From an uncultured Clostridium sp. (lineage in GTDB: Bacteria > Bacillota > Clostridia > Clostridiales > Clostridiaceae): a stretch of 64,000 nt of DNA. Each line of letters starts with the position of its first letter. Position 1 is the first letter of the stretch. The stretch spans positions 6,537 through 70,536 of the forward strand of contig UQFE01000014.1 of NCBI GenBank assembly GCA_900540255.1, written 5' to 3'. Below, piece after piece: positions 17,437 to 27,009 of this stretch. Position numbers and translations under genes: made by a program. The notes under the pieces were generated by a model that saw only the letters and a list, made by a program, of their open reading frames with translations, was not told the DNA's origin and searched no databases.

Positions 17437-17465
17437 ATTTTATAGAACATATGTTCTTTTGTAAA
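17437..17465 (-). promoter_or_regulatory. SOS-type promoter of dam with LexA box
   Basis: On the minus strand TTTACA (-35, 17460-17465) and TAAAAT (-10, 17437-17442) are 17 bases apart. The spacer contains GAACATATGTTC (17445-17456), which fits the Bacillus/Clostridium LexA consensus GAAC-N4-GTTC. Repressor bound there would block RNA polymerase. The remainder of 17466-17779 carries no gene. Confidence 0.8.
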
Positions 17466-17645
17466 TATATATTTTATATTGGTGTATAATATATATTTAA
17501 TAAATTAAATAATTTTACTTCAACTTTGTAATATTATCTATATAAAAGGTTCAATTTGATACTTTTTTATTTGATTTTAATATTAGCATATGATATATTT
17601 AAATAAGATTACGCATAAACCAAATTCTATTTATAAATCAATAAG

Positions 17646-17698
17646 AAAATAATAAAAGTTAGATATTCTATTTAAAGATATCTAACTTTTATTATTTT
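17646..17698. terminator. Long symmetric hairpin between dam and the 50-residue gene
   Basis: AATAATAAAAGTTAGATATT (from 17648) pairs with AGATATCTAACTTTTATTATT, making an almost perfect 20-bp stem with an 8-base loop and T-rich flanks on both strands. It could end transcripts from either side. Confidence 0.6.
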
Positions 17699-17779
17699 TA
17701 TATAGCTTTAATTGTTTTGTAGCTTGTTCTATTTTTTTATATGATATAATACAATATATTAGTATTTTGGGAGACAAAT

Positions 17780-17932
17780 ATGTATAAATGTTATGAATCA
17801 GATAATCCTTTCAAAATGAGGAAAGGTGAAAAAATAGTTGATTTAGATAAGTATGTTCAATTTTTAAAGGAAAATAATATTCCTTTTACTCAAGAGCAGT
17901 ATGAGGAAGAAAAAAAGAACATGGATAAATAA
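17780..17932 (+). CDS. 50-residue phage protein, unknown
   Basis: A small gene on the strand opposite to the late genes: MYKCYESDNPFKMRKGEK... to YEEEKKNMDK. GGGAGAC lies 6 bases before the ATG and TATAAT about 40 bases upstream, so it has its own promoter and could be expressed from the lysogen. It is charged, with no signal or membrane segment. A terminator follows immediately. Its position beside the lysis genes and opposite orientation suggest a lysogenic-conversion (moron) gene; no family recognised. Confidence 0.65.
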   Translation: MYKCYESDNPFKMRKGEKIVDLDKYVQFLKENNIPFTQEQYEEEKKNMDK

Positions 17933-17943
17933 AACAAAATAAA

Positions 17944-17983
17944 AAAGGCTAGTAAGTAAGATTTCTCCTACCTACTAGCCTTA
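17944..17983. terminator. Bidirectional terminator between the small gene and the endolysin
   Basis: AAGGCTAGTAAGTA and TACCTACTAGCCTT form a 10-14 bp stem with A and T runs on the two sides, between two converging stop codons. Confidence 0.8.
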
Positions 17984-17988
17984 AATAA

Positions 17989-18876
17989 TTATAAATTTAA
18001 TAATTTTCTCCAAGTATTTTGACCAACAATTCCATCTGCTGAAAGTCCTCTAGTCTTTTGAAAATCTCTTACAGCAGAATAAGTACCACTACCAAAGATA
18101 CCATCTACTCCATTAGTGCTATATCCTAGCTTAACTAACTTTTCTTGAAGTAACTTAGTTATATTCCCTTGAGCTCCTTTCCTTAAAACTGGACAACCAG
18201 CTAATGTCTCTGGTCCAGCTATTCCATCAATAACTTGTTTTGAGAAACCTTGATTATTACATTCTTGTTGTAATCTTCTTACCCAATCATCACCTATAGC
18301 TGTTACAGTAGATTGAGTTTGAGATGTAGATGATATATTTGTATCTACTGCTGGAGCACTAACTATATGATTGTCTAATGCATCTACTATAGCCTTTGCA
18401 ATTGCCTTATATCCAACTTCAAGATACTTATTTGCATCTTCTGTATCGACAAAGCAAACTTCTATTAACATAGATTTAGCTTTTGTTCTTCTGATTACAT
18501 AAAGTCCTGTACCAGCTTTAACCCCTCTGTTATTAAATCCTAATGCAGATATATTATTACAAACATCTATTGCATCTTGATATTGTCTACCTTCGTAAGT
18601 ATACACCTCAACGCCTTGTCCACCGCCTGCATTAAAATGAATTGCAATAAACCAGTCTAAATCTTCTCTATTTGCTTGTTGCACTACTAAAGATAAACTT
18701 TCATTTGTAGTTGCCGCATAATCAACAGTACAGTTATAAACAGTATTTCCTCTTTCCTTTAATAATCTTCTTACTTCTTCTCCAACTAATCTAGTATGCT
18801 CTCCTTCTTTTATAATTCCTACTGCTCCAGTTCCAGCACCTCTTAAAGTATGTCCATCATTTACTCCAATTTTCAT
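17989..18876 (-). CDS. Phage endolysin: N-acetylmuramoyl-L-alanine amidase
   Basis: 295 residues. The N-terminal Amidase_3 domain (about 1-175) shows zinc/catalytic residues in NDGHTLRG, AIHFNAGGG and LIEVCFVD. A short Ser/Thr linker leads to a C-terminal peptidoglycan-binding module (about 205-295) with repeated DGI-G motifs, ending NTWRKLLNL. It cuts the muramic acid-alanine bond to lyse the host. It lies just after the holin and has no signal peptide, so it depends on holin pores. It is closely related to the chromosomal amidase at 2229-3119. Confidence 0.92.
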   Translation of the reverse strand: MKIGVNDGHTLRGAGTGAVGIIKEGEHTRLVGEEVRRLLKERGNTVYNCTVDYAATTNESLSLVVQQANREDLDWFIAIHFNAGGGQGVEVYTYEGRQYQDAIDVCNNISALGFNNRGVKAGTGLYVIRRTKAKSMLIEVCFVDTEDANKYLEVGYKAIAKAIVDALDNHIVSAPAVDTNISSTSQTQSTVTAIGDDWVRRLQQECNNQGFSKQVIDGIAGPETLAGCPVLRKGAQGNITKLLQEKLVKLGYSTNGVDGIFGSGTYSAVRDFQKTRGLSADGIVGQNTWRKLLNL

Positions 18877-18925
18877 TTTAATTCCTTCTTTCTTAATATA
18901 TTTTTATAAAATTAAAAGACCATGA

Positions 18926-19300
18926 TTACTCACGATCTTCTTTATCTGAATTAAATATTTCTAATTTATCTTTTATAATGTTTGGTAGTTCAACTCCACA
19001 CTCTGCTAAATTCTCACATATTGAACCAGCTTCTTTATATATAAATAATCCTAATGTTGCATAGCTTATTAAAAAATTTAATCCTAATAAAATATCTAGC
19101 CCCATAACAAATACTAATGCTATAAATTCAGCTATCCATCTTATAATTCCATCTCTCATTATTCTGCTTTTATAACTATTTTTATTTTTCCAAGTTTTTA
19201 ATAACCCTGTTCCAAAGTCTGTTCCTTTAGATAGTAAATAAAATAAAAATAATCCCAATACTCCAGTTGGTAATAAACTTAATAAACCTTCTTCAAACAT
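18926..19300 (-). CDS. Phage holin (holin_4/TcdE-type family)
   Basis: 124 residues with hydrophobic segments LLSLLPTGVLGLFLFYLL, WIAEFIALVFVMGLDILLGL and FLISYATLGLFIYKEAG, and a charged C-terminal tail (IKDKLEIFNSDKEDRE). This is the layout of the phage/toxin-secretion holins that include TcdE. It should form membrane lesions that release the endolysin encoded 50 bases downstream. Confidence 0.88.
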   Translation of the reverse strand: MFEEGLLSLLPTGVLGLFLFYLLSKGTDFGTGLLKTWKNKNSYKSRIMRDGIIRWIAEFIALVFVMGLDILLGLNFLISYATLGLFIYKEAGSICENLAECGVELPNIIKDKLEIFNSDKEDRE

Positions 19301-19340
19301 TTTTCTTCCTCTTTTCTACAATCACTTGAAATTTTAAATA

Positions 19341-19485
19341 TAAAAAAAGAACCTTTAGGCTCCTAATTTTTTCAATGAATATATTTGATATTTTCTCACA
19401 AGATATTATTGTGAACTATTTCACCCTATGTAAGAGAATAAGCTACCCCTTGACAATAGGTTCTACTTAATGACTTATTCTCTTA
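19341..19485 (-). other. Structured leader before the holin gene
   Basis: The gap between the small tail-end gene and the holin (19301-19491) folds into three hairpins on the minus strand: TAAGAGAATAAG with its exact complement (19431-19442 / 19474-19485), TCACAA/TTGTGA near 19396-19414, and a terminator-like AGGAGCC/GGTTCTT followed by seven T near 19341-19362. This looks like a terminator plus structured 5' region that could delay lysis-gene expression. Confidence 0.5.
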
Positions 19486-19491
19486 TTAAAC

Positions 19492-19695
19492 TTATTTTAT
19501 TCTTTCTTTTATCTTTTCTTCTAACCTTGAAACTAAATTATTAGTTTCACTATCTAACACAACAAAACTCTCTTTATTATTACTAGATACTATAGCTCCT
19601 AATTCATCTACTTCTCTTGTAGTATAAGCTATTCTATTCCCTACATTATCTTTTATTACTGCAAATCCAGTTAATATCTTTATAGTTTTACTCAT
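19492..19695 (-). CDS. Small phage protein overlapping the tail-fibre stop
   Basis: About 67 residues (MSKTIKILTGFAVIKDNVG...), ending in a basic Lys/Glu helix (RLEEKIKERIK). The ATG at 19695 is chosen because AAGGAG lies 7 bases upstream; the codon three residues earlier is almost touching that site. The gene overlaps the last codons of the fibre by 8 bases, so translation is probably coupled. Likely an accessory tail protein; no family recognised. Confidence 0.65.
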   Translation of the reverse strand: MSKTIKILTGFAVIKDNVGNRIAYTTREVDELGAIVSSNNKESFVVLDSETNNLVSRLEEKIKERIK

Positions 19696-22600
19696 CTTCT
19701 TCATGCTCCTTTAATAATAAATTTTCTAATTCAAATGTTATTTCTTTCATTAAATCTTCTTCGTCAGTTTCTATTTCATTTTCAAAACTAAATATGTCAA
19801 TTTCATCACCTTGTGTTTCTATATCTGGCAGATCTAATCTATTAATTTCATATCCTTTCCTTTTTGCTTTTAATTCCCAACTAAAACTTGTTCTTGGTTC
19901 TCCTTTAACTATGAAATACGTTCTATATCTTTCTATAGATGTTATTTTCCCATTATATATTTGAGTGAAAACATGATAAGCTAAATTTGTGTTTACACAT
20001 TCTAAAAATATATCATCTATTTCAAGATAACATTCTCCATCTTCATTTATTCTTCCAAAACCTAAATCTCCAAAGTAATATTCAGCAGTTTCATAAGCAT
20101 TTATAAGCCTTGAACCATAATTTTTAGTTTCTTGCAAACAGTTCTTACTTCCATTTACACTTAATGATTTAGCAACTATATTAGCATTATGAAAAGTCCA
20201 TCCATTGAAATTATAATTTCCCCAACTAATTAAATTATCCCCTGTACCTGGGTGGGAAGCTTCTGTAACTAGAAATCTTGCATTAAAACTTTCTCCTGAT
20301 TTATATCCAAGAACAGCTCCATTGTCCCCATACATACCTAATAAATTAGATACTGTACCAGTTCCATTATTCCAAGATATTGCAGCATCTATATCAGCAT
20401 AGAAGTTTGTGCCTGAGTATAATTTAAGCCCTTTATTTACATACATAGGTGAGTTTACATTAATACCCTTTTTATATGTTTTACTTCCTAGGGTTGTATC
20501 CTTACTCCAAAAATCCATAAAGTTATATCTACCATCACTTGATGACCACCCATTGTTTAGGTTTTCTTTGTTAATGTGGTTAAAACTTATATATTCCCCT
20601 TGTTTGGCTAGGTTTAAGTCAACCCCATTTACATTCTTATCGCTGGTGAAAGAGGTAGTTTCCATTCTCAATAACTGTTCATTGTTATGAGCAGATTGGA
20701 AGGTTAATCCTCCATAGTCTAATGAAACATACATGTTCCCTCTTTGGCTTTTCACAGTGCCTGTAATATCCAAATTACCATTACTATCCCCACTTAATAC
20801 AGTCTTTCCTGCGTTGTTTTTAACAGTTAAAGCACCATTATTGATTGTGACTCCTGAAGCATCAATAACAGTTGAACCATTGTAAACTTCATCAGGGTGA
20901 GGTGACCAAGGCTGTTTAACATCACCTTCATTTATCATCAATTGTGTAAACCAAACATATCCATCACTACCTGAACAATCCATATATAGACAAAGTGTAA
21001 TAGTATCTGAATCTGTTGGAGCAGTGAACACACCCTCCATCTTATTCCAGTTGGCTATATTCTTTCCAGCAGATGCTAAATTAGTAGAAACAACATTTAG
21101 AATATGCCCACCACCATTTGCATTTCTTACTGTAATTCTTATGGTTTTCCCTCTATGTGATGCAGATAGGGCAGAAACAGTGTATTTTTGACCCCTCTTT
21201 ATTTTAATAGTTTGAGATACACCATATCTTTCTGTTAAATTTGTACCTCTAATTACAACAGCATTTGTATCAGGTAATATATACTGATTACTATCTGTCC
21301 AATAAGTTATACTTTTTGAAGTTCCAGTAGTATCTATATTATCAGTGTACCAGTTACTTAACCCATTCTTGAAGTTAGAGTTTTTAACCAAATTATAGCC
21401 CCCACTAGCTTTGAAACTGGCTGTTATATTGTTAGCTGTTTGAGTTAATGAAGATTTTGTTGCATAAGTGCTTTCAACATCAGCTTTTTTTGCATAGGTG
21501 CTTGAAACAGTATTTGTGATACTATCCTTTGCAACCTGAATTGCTGAATTCATCTGTGCTGTAGTTGAATAACTCTTTAGCTTTTCAGTTGTTGTTGCAT
21601 TTGCTGAATTGATTGCTTCAGTTTTCTTTGTATCTGCATAAGATTTTGATGTGTTAACAGCTTCTGTCTTAGCTGTATTAACTTTTGATGTAACATTTGT
21701 TTTAGTTTCATAAGTTTGTGAAACTCCTAAGTTAATACTATCTTTAGCAACATTAATTTTAGAATCAGTTTCAGATTTAGTATAAGTTTCAGATTTCTTA
21801 TATACATCAACTATATTAGCCTTTTTATCTATAGCTAAATCAACATCTTCAGGGGCTGGTGTCCAAGAACTTGCTTTTGTACCCTTTTCAGCTAAAAGTT
21901 CTTTTAAATAAATAGTTCCCCCAGTTATATAATCAGTTCTAAAATTTATATTCCATTTAGAATTTTTCAAATGGTCTGCTGTAATAGTAATGGTATAATT
22001 TATTTTTATTTCTTGAGTAGGTTTTGAATAATCTAAAGGTATATTATAACTATTAAAAGCTCCTGAATTCCATCCAGTAACATCCCCACTTCCCTGAATT
22101 CTTATAACTCTAGCAGTGTTGTTGTTAGTTAGGTTTTCACATTTAAACCTAAATGAAACAGTTAATCTATCTCCAACACTTAATGTTTTTGTATTAATAA
22201 CATGTCTAAATACACAATAATTTGTTTCTCCACTAAATCCTGAAGCAGACTTCCAAGAATCTGATGTTCCTATGGCTAAATTTCTTCCACCAACTTGCAC
22301 ATTATTAACAGCTGTATTTATTTTACTTTCAACATTTGATTTAGTTTCATATGTTTGTGAAACTCCTAAGTTAATGCTGTCTTTAGCAACATTGATTGCA
22401 GAATCAGTTTGTGACTTAGTATATACTTCTGATTTACTGTACACATCTGTTTTTTCAGCTTTTAGGTCAATAGATGCTTGAACATCTTCAGGAGCTGGTG
22501 ACCAAGAAGTTGCTTTTGTTCCTTCTGTAATAACAAGGTTTCTAAATATATAAGTAACCCCTGTTCCTGAATTCATACCATTTAAATATAATACTTGTGA

Positions 22601-25600
22601 GGTACTTGAAGGCAATGTTGACAATGTTGTTATAGTAGCACTAAGTTTTGTCCATGTATTTGCAACAGTATTTCCTGTTTTAGTATCTCCAGTTAGTGGA
22701 TTACTACTATTCCCTTCTTTTAGTCCTACATAAAAGGATGTTACAACAGAAGCTTTAACTTCAAATGAAACAGTATATTTTCTATTAGGAAGATACTTAT
22801 TTCTCCCTATTCTACTATAATTAATAAAACTCCAACCAGTTGAAGCAACTGAATCTCTAACCATCTTACAACATCTAATGCCATTTTCAGTAACTTCTGT
22901 AATGGTTTTTCCACCTGTTTGTAAGCCCCATCCCCAACCTGTTACTCCTTTATTAGTTTCTGTTGCAATATTAGTTCCACCAACCTGAATTCCATCAATC
23001 TTATTTGTTAATGTTGTTGTAATATTTGAAAGTTTATTTTCAACATTAGTTTTAGTTTCATAGTTATTTGAAACAGATAGATTGATTTCATCTTTGGCAA
23101 CTTTGATTTTAGAATCTGTTTCTGTTTTGGTATATGTTTCAGATTTTGTATAAACATCAGTTTTTGAAGCTTTTAAATCAATCTTATTATTAAGTTCAGT
23201 TTTTGCTGAATTAACTTTGCTATCAGCATCTTTTCCAGCTTGGACAATTGCTTCAGCCTTTTTATTATCAGCATAATTATTTGCTGAAGTGATTGCTTCT
23301 GTCTTTTTAGCATCTGCATAAGATTTTGATGTGTTAACAGCTTCTGTCTTAGCTGTATTAATCTTAGAAGTAACATTAGTTTTAGTTTCATAAGTTTGGG
23401 AAACTCCTAAGTTAATACTATCTTTAGCAATATTGATTGCAGAATCAGTTTGAGCCTTTGTATATACTTCTGACTTGACATACACATCAGTTTTATTTGC
23501 CTTTGTCCCAATTGCTGAATCAACATCCTCAGGGGCTAATGTAAAGTCTGTAGCTTTACTTCCTTTTTCAAGTTTTAATTTAGATACATATATTAATCCA
23601 TTAGCACTTATACTTAATAATAATGCTCCTGCTTTATAAGAATCTTTAGTAACTTTTGATGTTACTGAAAATTTAGTCCAAGTATTTTTTTGTATATTAG
23701 CATACTTAAACACACATAAGTCTTCAAAGCTAGCAGAACTATTATAATAATTTCTAAATGCAAATTCATTTGAACTCCCTGTTAAATTAATAGAACTATC
23801 CACATACACCCAACCAGACAATGTAATATAGTCATTTGCTTTAAGTGATAACCTAGAAAGGTCTATTGTTTGTGATCCTTGATACCTTGCATTACCATTT
23901 GCAAAATTATTTCTTGTAATTTTAAAAGAATTACACCCTTCTACTTTTTTATTAGTATCTAATACAACATTTGACCAATGATTTGTATTTCCTAAATTAC
24001 CTGTTGCATTTAAAAGTGTATTTCTTCCACCTATTTCAATAGAATCAATTTTACCAATTAACTCATTTTTCATAGTAGTTAATTCAGTTGAGTTAACTTT
24101 TAATGTTATTTGATTTTTTAACTGCTCAATACTTGATCCTTGTGTAGATACTTTAGAGTTTAATCCATCTATTAAATTAGTATGACTACTAACTGTACTC
24201 TTAGTTCCTTCAAGATCTCTTTGAATACTATTAACTTTAGTATCAACACTTGTAATATTACCTGTTAATTCATTTATCTTTGTTGTATGTGTTCCTATTG
24301 TACTATTAATAGAATCAACTTTAGAAACAGTTCTATTATAATCATCTTTAAGTAAAATAGTTTTACCATCTTTAACTATTTGAGTATTATTAATAGCTGT
24401 ATTTATTTGTCCTTGCATTACTCCTATTGTAGTAGAATGATTTTCTATTAATAACTTAGCATTATCAGCCTGATTTTTAAGAGAATTAAAAGCTACTTCT
24501 AAGCTTTGTCCTACAAAATCTATTGCCACTTTACTAGCTTTAATTAACTGTGTATTAGTATCTTTGTTAAGACCAGTAATAAGAGAACTATAGTTTATTT
24601 GCTTTTCTCCTATAGCATCTGTAGCAACCATATTCCCTTTTATTAGATTATCAGCTATAGCCTTTTCCTTAATTCCAGTATGGTCTATAAGTGTTGTAGT
24701 ACCATCTTCTCCACGCAAAATAAAGTTAAAATTCCCTTTTGCATCTTGTCCCATCTGAATTCTAACTTTATTATTTTTATCTTTAAATTGTTGAGTAGCT
24801 CCTACAATTTCAATTCCACCATTATCACTTACTATTCTAAATTTATTAGTAGAAATATTACCAGCATTAATTTTAGAAACATCTAAATTAGCTATCATGG
24901 CATTAGTAATAAATCCATTTGCTATTGTTAACTTATCACTTGTTATTCCTCCAGCTTGAATATTTTCACTTGATAAGTTCCCATTTACAAGTGTTTTTAT
25001 ATTTGCTAGTTCAGAGTTAATTATATTAATATTACCAACAACTGCATTTAATTCTGTTATATCTGCTTTATTTATTAATGCATTATTAATTTTTGCATCA
25101 GTTGCTATTAAATTTTGTATATTAGCATTAATTGCGTTTAAATCTGATATATGAGCAACATCAATTATAGCTTCTTCAATCTTCGCGGTTTTAGCTTCTA
25201 ATATTTGAGTTCTAATAGATACTGCTTCTACATCTTTAATGTTAGCTTTTTCTATTAATGCTTCTTTAATTATTGCTTGTTCTATTACAGCTCTATTAAC
25301 TTTGTTTGTAGTACTCCCAGAACTTGAAAAATTATTTTTATTTTTACTTTCTCCCTTTGCTCCTATTTCAGAAGTAAGTCCACCAGTATAACTAATCTTT
25401 TGACTTAATATAGGTATCTTTCTTATAACATTTTTTATATCTGTTACAGTTACAATATCGTAAGGATCTAAGGATAAATCTCCTTGCCATTTCATAGAAT
25501 AACCTAAATAAGATAATCCATTTAACTTATTATATACATCATTTAATATAGTTTCAGTTACCCAAGGATTTTCAAATCCCAACTCCATAGAATCAGTTCC

Positions 25601-26305
25601 AGTTGAGCCTTTATATAAAATATTATTTTCATCTATTTGACAAGAAATTTTACCTATTTTATATTTCACTTCTTCTCTCTTATAATCAAAATAATTATTG
25701 CCATCTATAGATTTTTTAATTTCACTTAAACTTTTAATAGTAAACTTACCATCTCTAGTTATAACAGCATTACCACCACAAATACTTGCTACATACGAAA
25801 GAACTTCTCTACAAGTAAAGCCTTCCAACTTACTCACTGTGTAATTTGGAAGGCTTCCTATAAATTCTATTCCTGTTATTTTAGATAGCTCATTAACTAC
25901 TTGTTTTAATGTTGGCTTATCTCCTAAACTAGAGAAATAAGGAGTTTCAAATTTTATCATGTTATCATAGGCTGTAAATTTAGTTGTATAATCAGTTTTT
26001 TCAATATCATCTATATTGAATATACCCATTAATATATATTCAATTTTAGCGGCTATTTTTAAACCTATTTCAACTTTAATTTGGCTTGTACTATAAATAA
26101 TATCTCCTCTATTTAAAAGTGTTAAATCTAAACTTTGAGATATTGTATTTCCTATTGCAAAACCTTCTTGTGGTTGAGTATACTCTAAAGTTAAGTTAAC
26201 TAAATCCTCATTAGTATAAATATTATTTCCTATTGTAATTTTACATTCAAATGACCTGGAAGGTTTATTTATTTCTAATTTATAATCTGCTGTTGTATTT
26301 TGCAT
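19688..26305 (-). CDS. Giant phage tail fibre/minor structural protein with lectin-like modules
   Basis: 2205 residues. Residues 1-310 resemble the tail-hub/endopeptidase-like N-terminal region of siphovirus minor structural proteins. Residues 330-750 are coiled-coil pentapeptide-like repeats (AKIEEAIIDVAHISDLNAIN). From about 760 to 1720 four lectin-like beta modules (each opening with N-Gly/Asn motifs and ending W/F-x-x-A/H-P-E/D-E/D-V) alternate with repeats of the form TDVYxKSExYTKxETDSxI. The last 450 residues form a receptor-binding head and an acidic tail. It probably binds cell-wall carbohydrate. DNA-level near-repeats make it prone to recombination. Confidence 0.85.
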   Translation of the reverse strand: MQNTTADYKLEINKPSRSFECKITIGNNIYTNEDLVNLTLEYTQPQEGFAIGNTISQSLDLTLLNRGDIIYSTSQIKVEIGLKIAAKIEYILMGIFNIDDIEKTDYTTKFTAYDNMIKFETPYFSSLGDKPTLKQVVNELSKITGIEFIGSLPNYTVSKLEGFTCREVLSYVASICGGNAVITRDGKFTIKSLSEIKKSIDGNNYFDYKREEVKYKIGKISCQIDENNILYKGSTGTDSMELGFENPWVTETILNDVYNKLNGLSYLGYSMKWQGDLSLDPYDIVTVTDIKNVIRKIPILSQKISYTGGLTSEIGAKGESKNKNNFSSSGSTTNKVNRAVIEQAIIKEALIEKANIKDVEAVSIRTQILEAKTAKIEEAIIDVAHISDLNAINANIQNLIATDAKINNALINKADITELNAVVGNINIINSELANIKTLVNGNLSSENIQAGGITSDKLTIANGFITNAMIANLDVSKINAGNISTNKFRIVSDNGGIEIVGATQQFKDKNNKVRIQMGQDAKGNFNFILRGEDGTTTLIDHTGIKEKAIADNLIKGNMVATDAIGEKQINYSSLITGLNKDTNTQLIKASKVAIDFVGQSLEVAFNSLKNQADNAKLLIENHSTTIGVMQGQINTAINNTQIVKDGKTILLKDDYNRTVSKVDSINSTIGTHTTKINELTGNITSVDTKVNSIQRDLEGTKSTVSSHTNLIDGLNSKVSTQGSSIEQLKNQITLKVNSTELTTMKNELIGKIDSIEIGGRNTLLNATGNLGNTNHWSNVVLDTNKKVEGCNSFKITRNNFANGNARYQGSQTIDLSRLSLKANDYITLSGWVYVDSSINLTGSSNEFAFRNYYNSSASFEDLCVFKYANIQKNTWTKFSVTSKVTKDSYKAGALLLSISANGLIYVSKLKLEKGSKATDFTLAPEDVDSAIGTKANKTDVYVKSEVYTKAQTDSAINIAKDSINLGVSQTYETKTNVTSKINTAKTEAVNTSKSYADAKKTEAITSANNYADNKKAEAIVQAGKDADSKVNSAKTELNNKIDLKASKTDVYTKSETYTKTETDSKIKVAKDEINLSVSNNYETKTNVENKLSNITTTLTNKIDGIQVGGTNIATETNKGVTGWGWGLQTGGKTITEVTENGIRCCKMVRDSVASTGWSFINYSRIGRNKYLPNRKYTVSFEVKASVVTSFYVGLKEGNSSNPLTGDTKTGNTVANTWTKLSATITTLSTLPSSTSQVLYLNGMNSGTGVTYIFRNLVITEGTKATSWSPAPEDVQASIDLKAEKTDVYSKSEVYTKSQTDSAINVAKDSINLGVSQTYETKSNVESKINTAVNNVQVGGRNLAIGTSDSWKSASGFSGETNYCVFRHVINTKTLSVGDRLTVSFRFKCENLTNNNTARVIRIQGSGDVTGWNSGAFNSYNIPLDYSKPTQEIKINYTITITADHLKNSKWNINFRTDYITGGTIYLKELLAEKGTKASSWTPAPEDVDLAIDKKANIVDVYKKSETYTKSETDSKINVAKDSINLGVSQTYETKTNVTSKVNTAKTEAVNTSKSYADTKKTEAINSANATTTEKLKSYSTTAQMNSAIQVAKDSITNTVSSTYAKKADVESTYATKSSLTQTANNITASFKASGGYNLVKNSNFKNGLSNWYTDNIDTTGTSKSITYWTDSNQYILPDTNAVVIRGTNLTERYGVSQTIKIKRGQKYTVSALSASHRGKTIRITVRNANGGGHILNVVSTNLASAGKNIANWNKMEGVFTAPTDSDTITLCLYMDCSGSDGYVWFTQLMINEGDVKQPWSPHPDEVYNGSTVIDASGVTINNGALTVKNNAGKTVLSGDSNGNLDITGTVKSQRGNMYVSLDYGGLTFQSAHNNEQLLRMETTSFTSDKNVNGVDLNLAKQGEYISFNHINKENLNNGWSSSDGRYNFMDFWSKDTTLGSKTYKKGINVNSPMYVNKGLKLYSGTNFYADIDAAISWNNGTGTVSNLLGMYGDNGAVLGYKSGESFNARFLVTEASHPGTGDNLISWGNYNFNGWTFHNANIVAKSLSVNGSKNCLQETKNYGSRLINAYETAEYYFGDLGFGRINEDGECYLEIDDIFLECVNTNLAYHVFTQIYNGKITSIERYRTYFIVKGEPRTSFSWELKAKRKGYEINRLDLPDIETQGDEIDIFSFENEIETDEEDLMKEITFELENLLLKEHEEDE

Positions 26306-26326
26306 TTTAACCCTCCTTATTTTTTA

Positions 26327-26719
26327 TTAATCATTTATCATAAAATCTATTGTCATAAGTTCAAATGGAGAAATATTATAATCAGAATTTAATAAATCAT
26401 CTAACTGGATCATGTGTATATCTATTTCATTTTCTATAGATAACAACTCTTTTATATCTCTATTATAATCTTCAATGTGTTCTTCTTTTAAAGGTATAAT
26501 ACCATTTTCATTAACATTTAATTTTCCTTTTTCATCTTTTTCCCCATATTTATTAATTAACTTAGCCTTTTCCTTATTGTAAGCTTCAAGCTCTACATTT
26601 ATTTTATTAATATTCTTTGTAATTGCATAAGCTACTTTAACTGGTAATTTAGCATTACTTAATTCTCCTAATGTATTAATTGTGTTTACTATTCTTTCAT
26701 TGCTTAAAGTTAATTTCAT
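26327..26719 (-). CDS. Phage tail-region protein (DUF1617-like)
   Basis: 130 residues, largely helical: MKLTLSNERIVNTINTLGEL, then a Lys/Glu-rich coiled segment (KINVELEAYNKEKAKLINKY) and an acidic C-terminus. Such proteins are found between the distal tail and fibre genes of clostridial and lactobacillus siphoviruses and are described as DUF1617. Two bases separate it from the gene before it, within the tail operon. Confidence 0.6.
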   Translation of the reverse strand: MKLTLSNERIVNTINTLGELSNAKLPVKVAYAITKNINKINVELEAYNKEKAKLINKYGEKDEKGKLNVNENGIIPLKEEHIEDYNRDIKELLSIENEIDIHMIQLDDLLNSDYNISPFELMTIDFMIND

Positions 26720-26721
26720 AA

Positions 26722-26994
26722 TTATTTTCCTGCCTTTCTTATCTTTGTTACTTCTTCTGTAGATTCAGACTTTAATAATTCATCTTCCAATTTATAAACT
26801 TGTTCCTCAAATGATGTGATATCAGCTCTAACCTCAACTTTATTAGAATTATACAATTCTTGATTGGTTATAGTTTTATTTACATTTGCACCTACTCCAC
26901 CATCACTACTTATAGTTGCACTCATCCATGCAACTTGTACTCCATTAACTAAACTTGACCCATTTAAAGTTATATTTTTATCTACTTTTAACAT
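26722..26994 (-). CDS. Small phage tail protein, unknown
   Basis: 90 residues: an N-terminal beta-rich part (VDKNITLNGSSLVNGVQVAWM) and a C-terminal acidic coiled helix (EEQVYKLEDELLKSES). It sits in a tight run of tail genes. The recurring phrase LNGSSLVNGVQ resembles small baseplate/fibre-adaptor proteins, but I cannot assign a family. Confidence 0.55.
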   Translation of the reverse strand: MLKVDKNITLNGSSLVNGVQVAWMSATISSDGGVGANVNKTITNQELYNSNKVEVRADITSFEEQVYKLEDELLKSESTEEVTKIRKAGK

Positions 26995-27009
26995 TATTAA
27001 TCATCCTTT

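Noticed and set aside
23173..23391. Leu/Lys/Gln-rich open frame within the tail fibre gene
   Set aside because: It is a frame-shifted shadow of the repeat region of the fibre.
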